Part shown: positions 1 to 6,816 of the stretch, in pieces
How the letters are laid out: every line of letters starts with the position of its first letter
Position numbering within the stretch: position 1 is the stretch's first letter
Source: Tabrizicola sp.
Lineage (GTDB): Bacteria > Pseudomonadota > Alphaproteobacteria > Rhodobacterales > Rhodobacteraceae
NCBI RefSeq assembly: GCF_030694085.1
Contig: NZ_JAUXZE010000082.1
Span: 220,872-284,871 of the forward strand
DNA length: 64,000 nt
Reading direction: 5' to 3'
Notes under the pieces: generated by a model
The model's input: only the letters and a program-made list of their open reading frames with translations
Told to the model about the DNA's origin: nothing
The model's database searches: none
Translations under genes and position numbers: made by a program

Positions 1-453
1 AACCTGGAAGAAGTCGCCTATGTCGACCTGGACGAACTTCTGTCCATCGACGGCTTTGACGAAGGCACCGCAGGCGAGTTGCAGGCCCGTGCTCGCGACT
101 ATCTGGAAGCCGCCAACGCCAAGGCGATGGAAAACGCCCGCGCGATGGGTGTGGAAGACAGCCTCGTGAACTTCGAAGGCCTGACGCCGCAAATGCTGGA
201 AGCGCTGGCCCAGGACGGCATCAAGACGCTGGAAGACTTCGCCACCTGCGCCGACTGGGAACTGGCCGGTGGCTGGACCACGGAAAACGGCCAGCGCAAG
301 AAGGACGAAGGCGTTCTGGAAAAGTTTGAAATGTCGCTTGAGGAAGCGCAGACGCTGATCATGACCGCCCGCGTGATGCTGGGCTGGGTCGACCCGACCG
401 AACTGGAGCAGCCCGCCGACGAGGTTGCCGAAGACGAGGAGGCCGAGGCCTGA
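1..453 (+). CDS. nusA: Transcription termination/antitermination factor NusA, C-terminal part (5' truncated by window)
   Basis: The reading frame is open from base 1 and gives the last 150 residues of a protein whose start lies outside the window. Two helix-hairpin-helix-like repeats are visible, one around 'LLSIDGFDEGTAGEL' and one around 'LVNFEGLTPQMLEALAQDG', followed by an acidic tail rich in Glu and Asp. This matches the C-terminal acidic repeats of NusA, which binds RNA polymerase and controls pausing, termination and antitermination. The neighbours support the call: nusA, then the YlxR/L7Ae gene, then infB is the standard order. Only the tail is seen, so the KH and S1 domains cannot be checked. 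Confidence 0.9.
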   Translation, partial: NLEEVAYVDLDELLSIDGFDEGTAGELQARARDYLEAANAKAMENARAMGVEDSLVNFEGLTPQMLEALAQDGIKTLEDFATCADWELAGGWTTENGQRKKDEGVLEKFEMSLEEAQTLIMTARVMLGWVDPTELEQPADEVAEDEEAEA

Positions 454-477
454 TCTCAGGCCTCGGGAACCTAGCGC

Positions 478-1122
478 ATGACGCGCGGCGGCCGGGAAAA
501 AGACAGGGACGAACCGGAACGCAAGTGCATTGCGACCGGGGAAAGCCAGCCGAAAGCGGGTCTGATCCGCTTTTGTTTGGGTCCTGACGGTCAGATCGTG
601 CCCGATGTCATGGGCAAGCTGCCCGGCCGGGGGATCTATGTCTCGGCGGATCGGGCGGCCATTGAAAAAGCGGTGACGAAGAATCTCTTCACCCGCGCAG
701 CCCGCCAGCCGGCGAAAACCGCCGACGGTCTGGCCGATCTGGTCGAGACGCTGGTTCTGCAGCGCACCATCGAACTCTTGTCGATGGCCCGCAAGGCCGG
801 TGACGCGGTCACCGGCTACGAGAAGGTGAAGGACTGGCTGATCAAGGGCACTGCGGTGACGCTGATCCAGGCCAGTGACGGGTCGGAACGGGGCAAGACG
901 AAGCTGCACGCGCCGGAAGGCGACAAAGGCTTTATCGGTTGTCTTTCGGCCGGGGAAATCGGTTTGGCATTCGGGCGCGAACGTGCGATACACGCCGCGC
1001 TTGCCGCTGGTGGACTCAGGTCCCGTGTTGTAGAGGAAGCGGCAAAACTCGCTGGCTTGCGTGGGCAGGCCGGTGGGGATGACGGCGGCGAGACCGCCAT
1101 GAAGGATACGAAGAACGCATGA
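478..1122 (+). CDS. rnpM: YlxR (DUF448)/L7Ae-type RNA-binding protein (RnpM-like)
   Basis: A 214-residue protein lying between nusA and infB. Residues about 14-85 are a YlxR domain ('RKCIATGE', 'LPGRGIYVS', 'FTRAAR'), and residues about 95-185 look like an L7Ae/YlxQ-type fold ('LLSMARKAGDAVTGYEKV'). The two are separate genes in Firmicutes but fused in alphaproteobacteria. YlxR of Firmicutes (RnpM) binds RNase P RNA; whether the fused alphaproteobacterial form does the same is inference. It starts 24 bases after nusA and its last four bases overlap the infB start (ATGA), so the three genes are probably cotranscribed. Confidence 0.88.
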   Translation: MTRGGREKDRDEPERKCIATGESQPKAGLIRFCLGPDGQIVPDVMGKLPGRGIYVSADRAAIEKAVTKNLFTRAARQPAKTADGLADLVETLVLQRTIELLSMARKAGDAVTGYEKVKDWLIKGTAVTLIQASDGSERGKTKLHAPEGDKGFIGCLSAGEIGLAFGRERAIHAALAAGGLRSRVVEEAAKLAGLRGQAGGDDGGETAMKDTKNA

Positions 1123-3707
1123 GCGATACTGACGGCAAGAAACCTCTTGGCCTTGGGGGCGCCCCCCGTTCCGGACAGGTGAAGCAAAGCTTCAGCCACG
1201 GCCGGACCAAGAGCGTCGTGGTCGAAACGAAACGCAAGCGCGTGGTGGTTCCCACCGCCGCTCCGAAGCCTGGCACGCCCGGCGCGGGCCAATCGGCTGC
1301 GCCAACGAACTACGGTGATCCGTCGAAGCGGCCTGCTGGCATCTCCGATGCGGAAATGGAACGGCGTCTCAGCGCCCTCCGCGCTGCCAAAGCGCGTGAG
1401 GCGGAAGATGCCGTCCGCCGCGCCGAAGAGGATCGGGTCCGCGAAGAAGACCGCGCCCTGCGCCGCGCCGAGATCGAGGCGAAAGAGCGTGAGGATCGTG
1501 AACGTACCGAAGCCCTTCGCCTGAAGGCCGAGGAAGAGGAGCGCGCTGCCAAGGCCGAAGCTGCCGCCAAGGTCGCTGCGGCCGAGGCTCGCAAGGCCGA
1601 TGTTCTGGGCACCCGTGCCCGCTCGACGACGCCGCCTCCGGCTGCTGCGGCCAAACCGGCCGACCGTGCCGCCCCGGCTGCGCCCGCCTCGACCGAAGAT
1701 CCGCGCGGCCCTGCCGGGGCCAAGCCGGGCCTTTCGCCGCGCAAGACCGACCGCGAAAAGGACGACCGTGGCGACCGTGGTGCCAAGCGTGGCACCGGCG
1801 ACGAAGGCCGTCGCTCGGGCAAGCTGACGCTCAGCGACGCAATGGCGGGTGAAGGTGGCCGCCAGCGCAGTCTGGCCGCGATGAAGCGCAAGCAGGAAAA
1901 GGCCCGCGCCAAGGCGCTGGGTCTGGGGCAGAAGGCCGAAAAGCAGGTGCGCGACGTGCAGCTGCCGGAAACCATCGTGGTCTCGGAACTTGCCAACCGG
2001 ATGGCCGAACGGGCCGCCGATGTGGTCAAGAGCCTGATGAAGATGGGCATGATGGTCACGATGAACCAGGCCATCGACGCCGACACCGCCGAACTGGTGA
2101 TCGAGGAGTTTGGTCACAAGGCGGTCCGCGTTTCGGACGCCGACGTGGAACAGGTCATCGACACCGTGAAGGACTCTGACGAAAGCCTGCAGCCGCGTCC
2201 CGCGATCGTCACGATCATGGGCCACGTCGACCACGGCAAGACCTCGCTTCTGGACGCTATCCGCAAGGCCAACGTGGTCTCGGGCGAGGCCGGCGGGATC
2301 ACCCAGCATATCGGCGCCTACCAGGTCAAGACGCCCAACGGGCAGCTCGTCACCTTCCTCGACACCCCCGGCCACGCGGCCTTCACCTCCATGCGCTCCC
2401 GCGGGGCTCAGGTGACGGACATCGTGGTGCTGGTGGTCGCAGCCGACGACGCCGTGATGCCGCAGACGATCGAGGCGATCAACCACGCCAAGGCCGCCAA
2501 GGTCCCGATGATCGTGGCGATCAACAAGATCGACAAGCACGAGGCGAACCCGCAAAAGGTCCGCACCGACCTTCTCCAGCACGAGATCGTGGTGGAAGCG
2601 ATGTCGGGCGACGTGCAGGACGTCGAGGTTTCGGCCAAGACAGGTTTGGGCCTGGACGACCTTCTGGAAGCCATCGCGCTGCAGGCCGAACTTCTGGAAC
2701 TGCGTGCCAACCCGAACCGGGCGGCCTCGGGTGCGGTGATTGAAGCCAAGCTTGACGTGGGCCGCGGTCCGGTCGCGACAGTGCTGGTTCAGAACGGCAC
2801 CCTGCGCAAGGGCGACATCTTCGTCGTCGGCGAGCAGTGGGGTAAAGTCCGCGCGCTGATCAACGATCAGGGCGAGACGGTGGCGGAAGCCGGTCCGTCG
2901 GTTCCCGTCGAAGTGCTGGGCCTGTCGGGCACGCCCTCGGCAGGTGACACGCTGAACGTCGTCGAGACCGAGGCGCAAGCCCGTGAAATCGCCGACTACC
3001 GGATCAAGACCGCCAAGGACAAGCGCGCCGCGGCGGGTGCTGCGACCACGCTGGAACAGCTGATGGCGAAGGCCAAGGCCGACCAGTCCGTTGCCGAGCT
3101 GCCGATCCTGATCAAGGCCGACGTCCAAGGCTCGGCCGAGGCGATCGTGCAGGCGATGGAGAAGATCGGGAACGAGGAAGTCCGCGTCCGGGTTCTCCAC
3201 TCGGGCGTCGGGGCGATCACCGACACCGACGTGGCCCTGGCCGAGGCGTCCAAGGCCCCGATCATCGGCTTCAACGTCCGTGCCAACGCGACGGCCCGTG
3301 CTTCCGCGACCCAGAAGGGGGTCGAGATCCGCTATTACTCGATCATCTACGATCTGGTCGACGACATCAAAGCCGCCGCGTCGGGTCTTCTCAAGGCCGA
3401 GGTCCGCGAGACCTTCATCGGCTACGCGAAGATCCTGGAGGTCTTCAAGGTGTCGAACGTTGGCAAGGTGGCCGGTTGTCTGGTTACCGAGGGTGTCGCT
3501 CGCCGGTCGGCTGGCGTCCGTTTGCTGCGCGATAACGTGGTGATCCACGAGGGCACGCTGAAGACGCTGAAGCGATTCAAGGACGAGGTGAAGGAAGTCA
3601 TCTCTGGCCAGGAATGTGGCATGGCTTTCGAGAACTACGAGGACATCCGCGCGAGCGATGTCATCGAGATCTTCGAGCGGGAAGAGGTCCAGCGCACGCT
3701 GGAGTGA
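1119..3707 (+). CDS. infB: Translation initiation factor IF-2
   Basis: An 862-residue translational GTPase that brings fMet-tRNA to the 30S subunit. It has a long charged N-terminal region (residues about 70-270, alternating Arg/Glu helices and an Ala/Pro linker), an IF2_N domain near 280-335, and a G domain with GHVDHGKT (368-375), DTPGH (415-419) and NKID (469-472), followed by domains II to IV. Length is usual for the family. The ATG overlaps the preceding stop codon. A strong hairpin with a T-run ends the transcript about 80 bases downstream, so infB closes the nusA operon here. Confidence 0.98.
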   Translation: MSDTDGKKPLGLGGAPRSGQVKQSFSHGRTKSVVVETKRKRVVVPTAAPKPGTPGAGQSAAPTNYGDPSKRPAGISDAEMERRLSALRAAKAREAEDAVRRAEEDRVREEDRALRRAEIEAKEREDRERTEALRLKAEEEERAAKAEAAAKVAAAEARKADVLGTRARSTTPPPAAAAKPADRAAPAAPASTEDPRGPAGAKPGLSPRKTDREKDDRGDRGAKRGTGDEGRRSGKLTLSDAMAGEGGRQRSLAAMKRKQEKARAKALGLGQKAEKQVRDVQLPETIVVSELANRMAERAADVVKSLMKMGMMVTMNQAIDADTAELVIEEFGHKAVRVSDADVEQVIDTVKDSDESLQPRPAIVTIMGHVDHGKTSLLDAIRKANVVSGEAGGITQHIGAYQVKTPNGQLVTFLDTPGHAAFTSMRSRGAQVTDIVVLVVAADDAVMPQTIEAINHAKAAKVPMIVAINKIDKHEANPQKVRTDLLQHEIVVEAMSGDVQDVEVSAKTGLGLDDLLEAIALQAELLELRANPNRAASGAVIEAKLDVGRGPVATVLVQNGTLRKGDIFVVGEQWGKVRALINDQGETVAEAGPSVPVEVLGLSGTPSAGDTLNVVETEAQAREIADYRIKTAKDKRAAAGAATTLEQLMAKAKADQSVAELPILIKADVQGSAEAIVQAMEKIGNEEVRVRVLHSGVGAITDTDVALAEASKAPIIGFNVRANATARASATQKGVEIRYYSIIYDLVDDIKAAASGLLKAEVRETFIGYAKILEVFKVSNVGKVAGCLVTEGVARRSAGVRLLRDNVVIHEGTLKTLKRFKDEVKEVISGQECGMAFENYEDIRASDVIEIFEREEVQRTLE

Positions 3708-3714
3708 CCTGCAC

Positions 3715-3906
3715 TGTCCACCGTGGACAACCCCGGCCAAGCCAGACTTGCCAAAGGGTTAGCCGCGGGCGTTCAGGAAATCTTAAGAAAAGCGCCGGGC
3801 CATTGGTCCGGCGCTTTTCTTCCGCGGGACTGCTCGTCGTACGACTTCGTCGTCTCCTCGCTCACGCGCGTTGCCAGCAAAGAGGAGGCGAAGTCCAACG
3901 ATGAGC
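3715..3906 (+). repeat. Composite 3' intergenic element, copy 1
   Basis: Directly after the infB stop lies the palindrome TGTCCACCGTGGACA (3715-3729, 7-base arms). Exactly 35 bases later comes GCGGGCGTTCAGGAAATCTTAA (3765-3786 region), then a terminator hairpin, then an imperfect inverted repeat at 3832-3906 with arms beginning GCTCGTCGTACGACTTCG and ending GATGAGC. A second copy with the same order and the same 35-base spacing follows ptsN on the other strand (33887-34025). The conserved spacing argues for one mobile or dispersed unit rather than chance. Confidence 0.6.
3785..3821 (+). terminator. Rho-independent terminator after infB
   Basis: GAAAAGCGCCGG (3787-3798) pairs perfectly with CCGGCGCTTTTC (3808-3819) across a short loop and runs into T residues. 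It can work for infB on the plus strand, and the A-rich left arm would also give a U-run to transcripts coming from mutT on the minus strand, so it is probably bidirectional. Confidence 0.85.
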
Positions 3907-3912
3907 GACGGA

Positions 3913-4311
3913 TCAGAGCCAGTCGCGCAGGATCGGGATCAGCGGCAGGTCTGCAGGGGGCATCGGGTAGTCCCGAAGCTGGTTCGGCCTGACCCAGGCG
4001 AGCTGCTGCCCCTCCAGCGACCGGACCGTTCCTTGCCATTTGCGGCAGGCGAAAAGCGGCATCAGCAGGTGAAAGTCGTCATAGGCATGACTGGCGAAGG
4101 TCAGGGGCGCGAGGCAGGACGACCAGGTGTCGATGTCGAGCTCTTCCTTCAACTCACGGATCAGCGCGGTTTCGGGCGATTCTCCAGGTTCGACCTTGCC
4201 GCCGGGGAATTCCCAGAGGCCCGCAAGCGACTTGCCCTCGGGGCGTTGGGCCAAGAGGACGCGGCCGTCGGGGTCGATCAGGGCGACGGCGGAGACGAGG
4301 ACGATCTTCAT
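3913..4311 (-). CDS. mutT: 8-oxo-dGTP diphosphatase MutT-type Nudix hydrolase
   Basis: A 132-residue Nudix protein expected to hydrolyse oxidised dGTP and so prevent A:T to C:G mutations. The Nudix box is clear: GGKVEPGESPETALIRELKEEL, with the catalytic REx2EE glutamates; the usual Gly after the box is Asp here (ELDI). The N-terminal 'VSAVALIDPDGRVLLAQRP' is typical of MutT. A good ribosome binding site (AAGGA) precedes the ATG. It lies downstream of argJ on the same strand; in Rhodobacteraceae mutT commonly follows argJ. Confidence 0.92.
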   Translation of the reverse strand: MKIVLVSAVALIDPDGRVLLAQRPEGKSLAGLWEFPGGKVEPGESPETALIRELKEELDIDTWSSCLAPLTFASHAYDDFHLLMPLFACRKWQGTVRSLEGQQLAWVRPNQLRDYPMPPADLPLIPILRDWL

Positions 4312-4332
4312 GGGTGGTCCTTTGTGGACGCC

Positions 4333-4350
4333 CCGGGGGCCAGCCCCCGG
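4333..4350. repeat. GC-rich hairpin between argJ and mutT
   Basis: CCGGGGGC (4333-4340) and GCCCCCGG (4343-4350) form a perfect stem with a two-base gap, followed on the plus strand by ACCCCCGGGATATTTTC. Sequences of this style (C-rich hairpin then GGATATTTT) are, from memory, frequent between genes in Rhodobacteraceae. It lies between the argJ stop and the mutT start and could attenuate or stabilise the message. Confidence 0.5.
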
Positions 4351-4379
4351 ACCCCCGGGATATTTTCAGACAGATGAAA

Positions 4380-5759
4380 TCAGGAGCGGTAGTCGGCGTT
4401 GATCTCGATGTAGCGGGAGGTCAGGTCGCAGGTCCAAACCGACCGCTTTGCGCGGCCAAGACCAAGGTCGACGGCGAAGACCAGTTCCTGGCCCTGCATG
4501 TAGGCGGCGCCGTCGTCTTCCTGGTAATCCGGGTTCCGCCAACCGTTCCGGGCGACGAGGATGTCACCGAAGCGGATCGTCAGCTTGTCGCGGTCGGCCT
4601 GCGCACCCGACTTGCCGACGGCAGCGACGATGCGGCCCCAGTTCGGGTCCTGACCCGCAACGGCGGTCTTGACCAGCGGCGAGTTGGCGATGGCGAAGGC
4701 GACCCTGGCCGCGTCTTCGTCCGAGGCGGCCCCGGTCACGCGGACCTCGACCAGCTTGGTGGCACCCTCGCCGTCGCGGACGACTTGCAGTGCAAGGTCG
4801 CGCATGACGCCGGTCAGGGCGGTCTCGAAGGCCTTGAGCGTCGGACCCTTCAGCTCGGCGGCCGGGGACTGTCCGGTCGCAGCGATCAGAAGGGTGTCCG
4901 AGGTGGAAGTGTCGCTGTCCACGGTGATCGAGTTGAAGGTGGCGTCCACATTGCGGGACACAAGCTTCTGCAATGCCGCCGCCGAAATCTTCGCGTCGGT
5001 AAAGATGTAGACCAGCATGGTTGCCATGTCGGGCGCGATCATCCCCGAACCCTTGGCTATCCCTGCGATATGAATAACCCCGCCCTCGCCCTGCACCGTC
5101 GCAGCGGCGCCCTTGGGAAAAGTGTCGGTGGTCATGATCGCCTGCGCTGCCATGTCCACGGCGTCTTCTTTCAGAGCGGCAACCAGATCCGGGACCTTGG
5201 CGGTGATCTTCTCATGCGGCAGCGGCTCGCCGATCACGCCGGTTGACGACGAGAAGACGCGCGAGGCCGGAACACCCAGCACCTCGGCCACGGCGCCGGT
5301 GACGGCAGTAACGGCCTCATCGCCCACGCGCCCGGTGAAGGCGTTGGAATTGCCGGAGTTGACGATGATCGCCGCCCCAGCGCCTTCGGGAACCTTCATC
5401 GCAAGCTTCGCCTGGCAGTCGCGCACGCAAGCAGACCGGGTGGAGGACCTGGTGAAGACCCCGGCCATCGTGGTGCCCGGGGCGAGGCGGACCAGCATCA
5501 CGTCCTTGCGGTTCTGGTAGCGCACGCCCGCTTCCACGGCAGCGAATTCGGCGCCCTTGATCGCGGGCAGCACTGGAAAACTGGCCGGGGCCAGCGGCGA
5601 GACCGGCTTCATCGCCTTCTTCGCCGCTGCGACCACATCGCCGACGGCATCCTGCACCGCCTCGGCCACCGGACCGGCGGCGGCGGTGATGCTGTCCTTC
5701 AGCTTGCGAACCTTCTTCTTGAGCGCCTTTGCTTCGGCCTTCCAGTCAGTCTTTGCCAT
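4380..5759 (-). CDS. argJ: Bifunctional glutamate N-acetyltransferase / ornithine acetyltransferase ArgJ
   Basis: A 459-residue enzyme of arginine biosynthesis that transfers acetyl from N-acetylornithine to glutamate (and can use acetyl-CoA). The body matches ArgJ from 'SPLAPASFP' onward, including the self-cleavage motif MIAPDMATML, in which the Thr (about residue 247) becomes the N-terminal nucleophile of the beta chain. The protein carries about 50 extra residues at the N terminus, rich in Lys and Ala ('KALKKKVRKLKDS', 'DVVAAAKKAMKP'), beyond the usual 400-410. The ATG at 5759 is chosen over the GTG one codon upstream because of spacing from a G-rich ribosome binding site. It follows the parvulin gene by about 25 bases. 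Confidence 0.95.
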   Translation of the reverse strand: MAKTDWKAEAKALKKKVRKLKDSITAAAGPVAEAVQDAVGDVVAAAKKAMKPVSPLAPASFPVLPAIKGAEFAAVEAGVRYQNRKDVMLVRLAPGTTMAGVFTRSSTRSACVRDCQAKLAMKVPEGAGAAIIVNSGNSNAFTGRVGDEAVTAVTGAVAEVLGVPASRVFSSSTGVIGEPLPHEKITAKVPDLVAALKEDAVDMAAQAIMTTDTFPKGAAATVQGEGGVIHIAGIAKGSGMIAPDMATMLVYIFTDAKISAAALQKLVSRNVDATFNSITVDSDTSTSDTLLIAATGQSPAAELKGPTLKAFETALTGVMRDLALQVVRDGEGATKLVEVRVTGAASDEDAARVAFAIANSPLVKTAVAGQDPNWGRIVAAVGKSGAQADRDKLTIRFGDILVARNGWRNPDYQEDDGAAYMQGQELVFAVDLGLGRAKRSVWTCDLTSRYIEINADYRS

Positions 5760-5784
5760 CACCGTCCCCCCGGTTAGCGCCGCT

Positions 5785-6627
5785 TCAGTCGATCAACGCC
5801 GAATTCTTCAGCAGCGCCGGGTCCAGACCTTCGCCATCCCGAGTCACCGTCGCGCCCTTGGTCAGCTCTTCGATCTTCGCATTGATCGCGGCGTTTTCAA
5901 CCTCGGCGGCCAGTTCGTCGCGCAGCTGGTCCAGCGTCGGCTTTTCGGCCACGCGGGTTTCCCTGACCAGGATCAGGTGGAAGCCGAAATCGGTCTGGAT
6001 CGGGCCAGAGACTTCGCCAACCTTGGCGGCAACGACGGCATCCTCGAAGGGCTTCACCATCATCCCCAGGCCGAACCAGCCCAGATCGCCGCCGTTGGCG
6101 CCCGACCCGGTATCGGTCGACTTGGCCTTGGCGATTTCCGCGAAGTCCGCGCCGCCGGCAAGTTCGGCCTTGATCGCGTCGGCCTCTTCCTGGGTGGCGA
6201 CCAGGATATGCGAGGCGTTGTATTCGGTCTGCGGGGCGGCATCCTTGAAGCGGGCATCATAGGCGGCCTGGAGCGCCTCATCGGTGACGGCGGCGGCAAC
6301 GATGTTCTCGATCGCGATGCCGGACACAAGGCCGCGCTTGTCGTTGTCCAGGGTGACGACCACGCGGGGGCCAAGCTCGCCCACCGACTGGGCCAGGACT
6401 TCCTGCTGGATCAGCTGGTTGTAGATGCCCTTGAACAGCACGTCGTCCGGCAGCTGCTGGTATTCTGGCGGCAGCGTCTCGCGCAGCGCGATCATGTGAC
6501 CAAGCGTGATGTTCACCCCGTTCACGGTCGCGACCACGGTCTCGGCGGTCTCGCCCTCGGCCAGTGCAGGGCCCGACAGCGCCGCCGTCATCGCAAGAAC
6601 CGACCAGAACTTTAAGCGTTTCTTCAT
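5785..6627 (-). CDS. Periplasmic parvulin-type peptidyl-prolyl cis-trans isomerase
   Basis: A 280-residue exported foldase. A signal peptide (MKKRLKFWSVLAMTAALSGPALA) precedes a SurA/PrsA-like N-terminal helical part and one parvulin rotamase domain around residues 130-235 ('ASHILVATQEEADAI', 'GGDLGWFGLGMMVKPFEDAV', 'FGFHLILV'). It should help outer-membrane and periplasmic proteins fold after secretion, which fits its position divergent from secA. The ATG at 6627 is preceded by AGGAG at 9 bases, better than the in-frame GTG two codons earlier. Confidence 0.9.
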   Translation of the reverse strand: MKKRLKFWSVLAMTAALSGPALAEGETAETVVATVNGVNITLGHMIALRETLPPEYQQLPDDVLFKGIYNQLIQQEVLAQSVGELGPRVVVTLDNDKRGLVSGIAIENIVAAAVTDEALQAAYDARFKDAAPQTEYNASHILVATQEEADAIKAELAGGADFAEIAKAKSTDTGSGANGGDLGWFGLGMMVKPFEDAVVAAKVGEVSGPIQTDFGFHLILVRETRVAEKPTLDQLRDELAAEVENAAINAKIEELTKGATVTRDGEGLDPALLKNSALID

Positions 6628-6666
6628 ATTCACCTACTCCTGATCGGGTCCGCCGGCCCGCTTAAG

Positions 6667-6694
6667 TTGACTATGCCGGTGCTTCCCCTTACAT
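6667..6694 (+). promoter_or_regulatory. Possible secA promoter
   Basis: TTGACT (6667-6672) and TTACAT (6689-6694) with a 16-base spacer lie in the divergent gap between the parvulin gene and secA, about 120 bases before the secA start. The match to a housekeeping promoter is moderate. Confidence 0.35.
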
Positions 6695-6749
6695 CGCGAC
6701 AGTCGCGTGGAACGGGCCCATCCGGTCATGCTCTGGACCTTCTAGGGAA

Positions 6750-6778
6750 GGCCGTGGGGGCGGGCAAGCCCAACGGCC
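6750..6778 (+). other. Hairpin in the secA leader
   Basis: GGCCGT (6750-6755) pairs with ACGGCC (6773-6778), and CCTTC/GGAAGG sits just before it. The structured leader ends about 40 bases before the secA ATG; any role in secretion-responsive control is speculation. Confidence 0.35.
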
Positions 6779-6816
6779 ACACGATGATGTCAGAGAAGCC
6801 GCCCCACGGAGAAAAC

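Noticed and set aside
816..3740. Long minus-strand open frame (974 codons) opposite infB
   Set aside because: It mirrors the codon periodicity of infB in high-GC DNA and its translation shows no family features; infB is certain.
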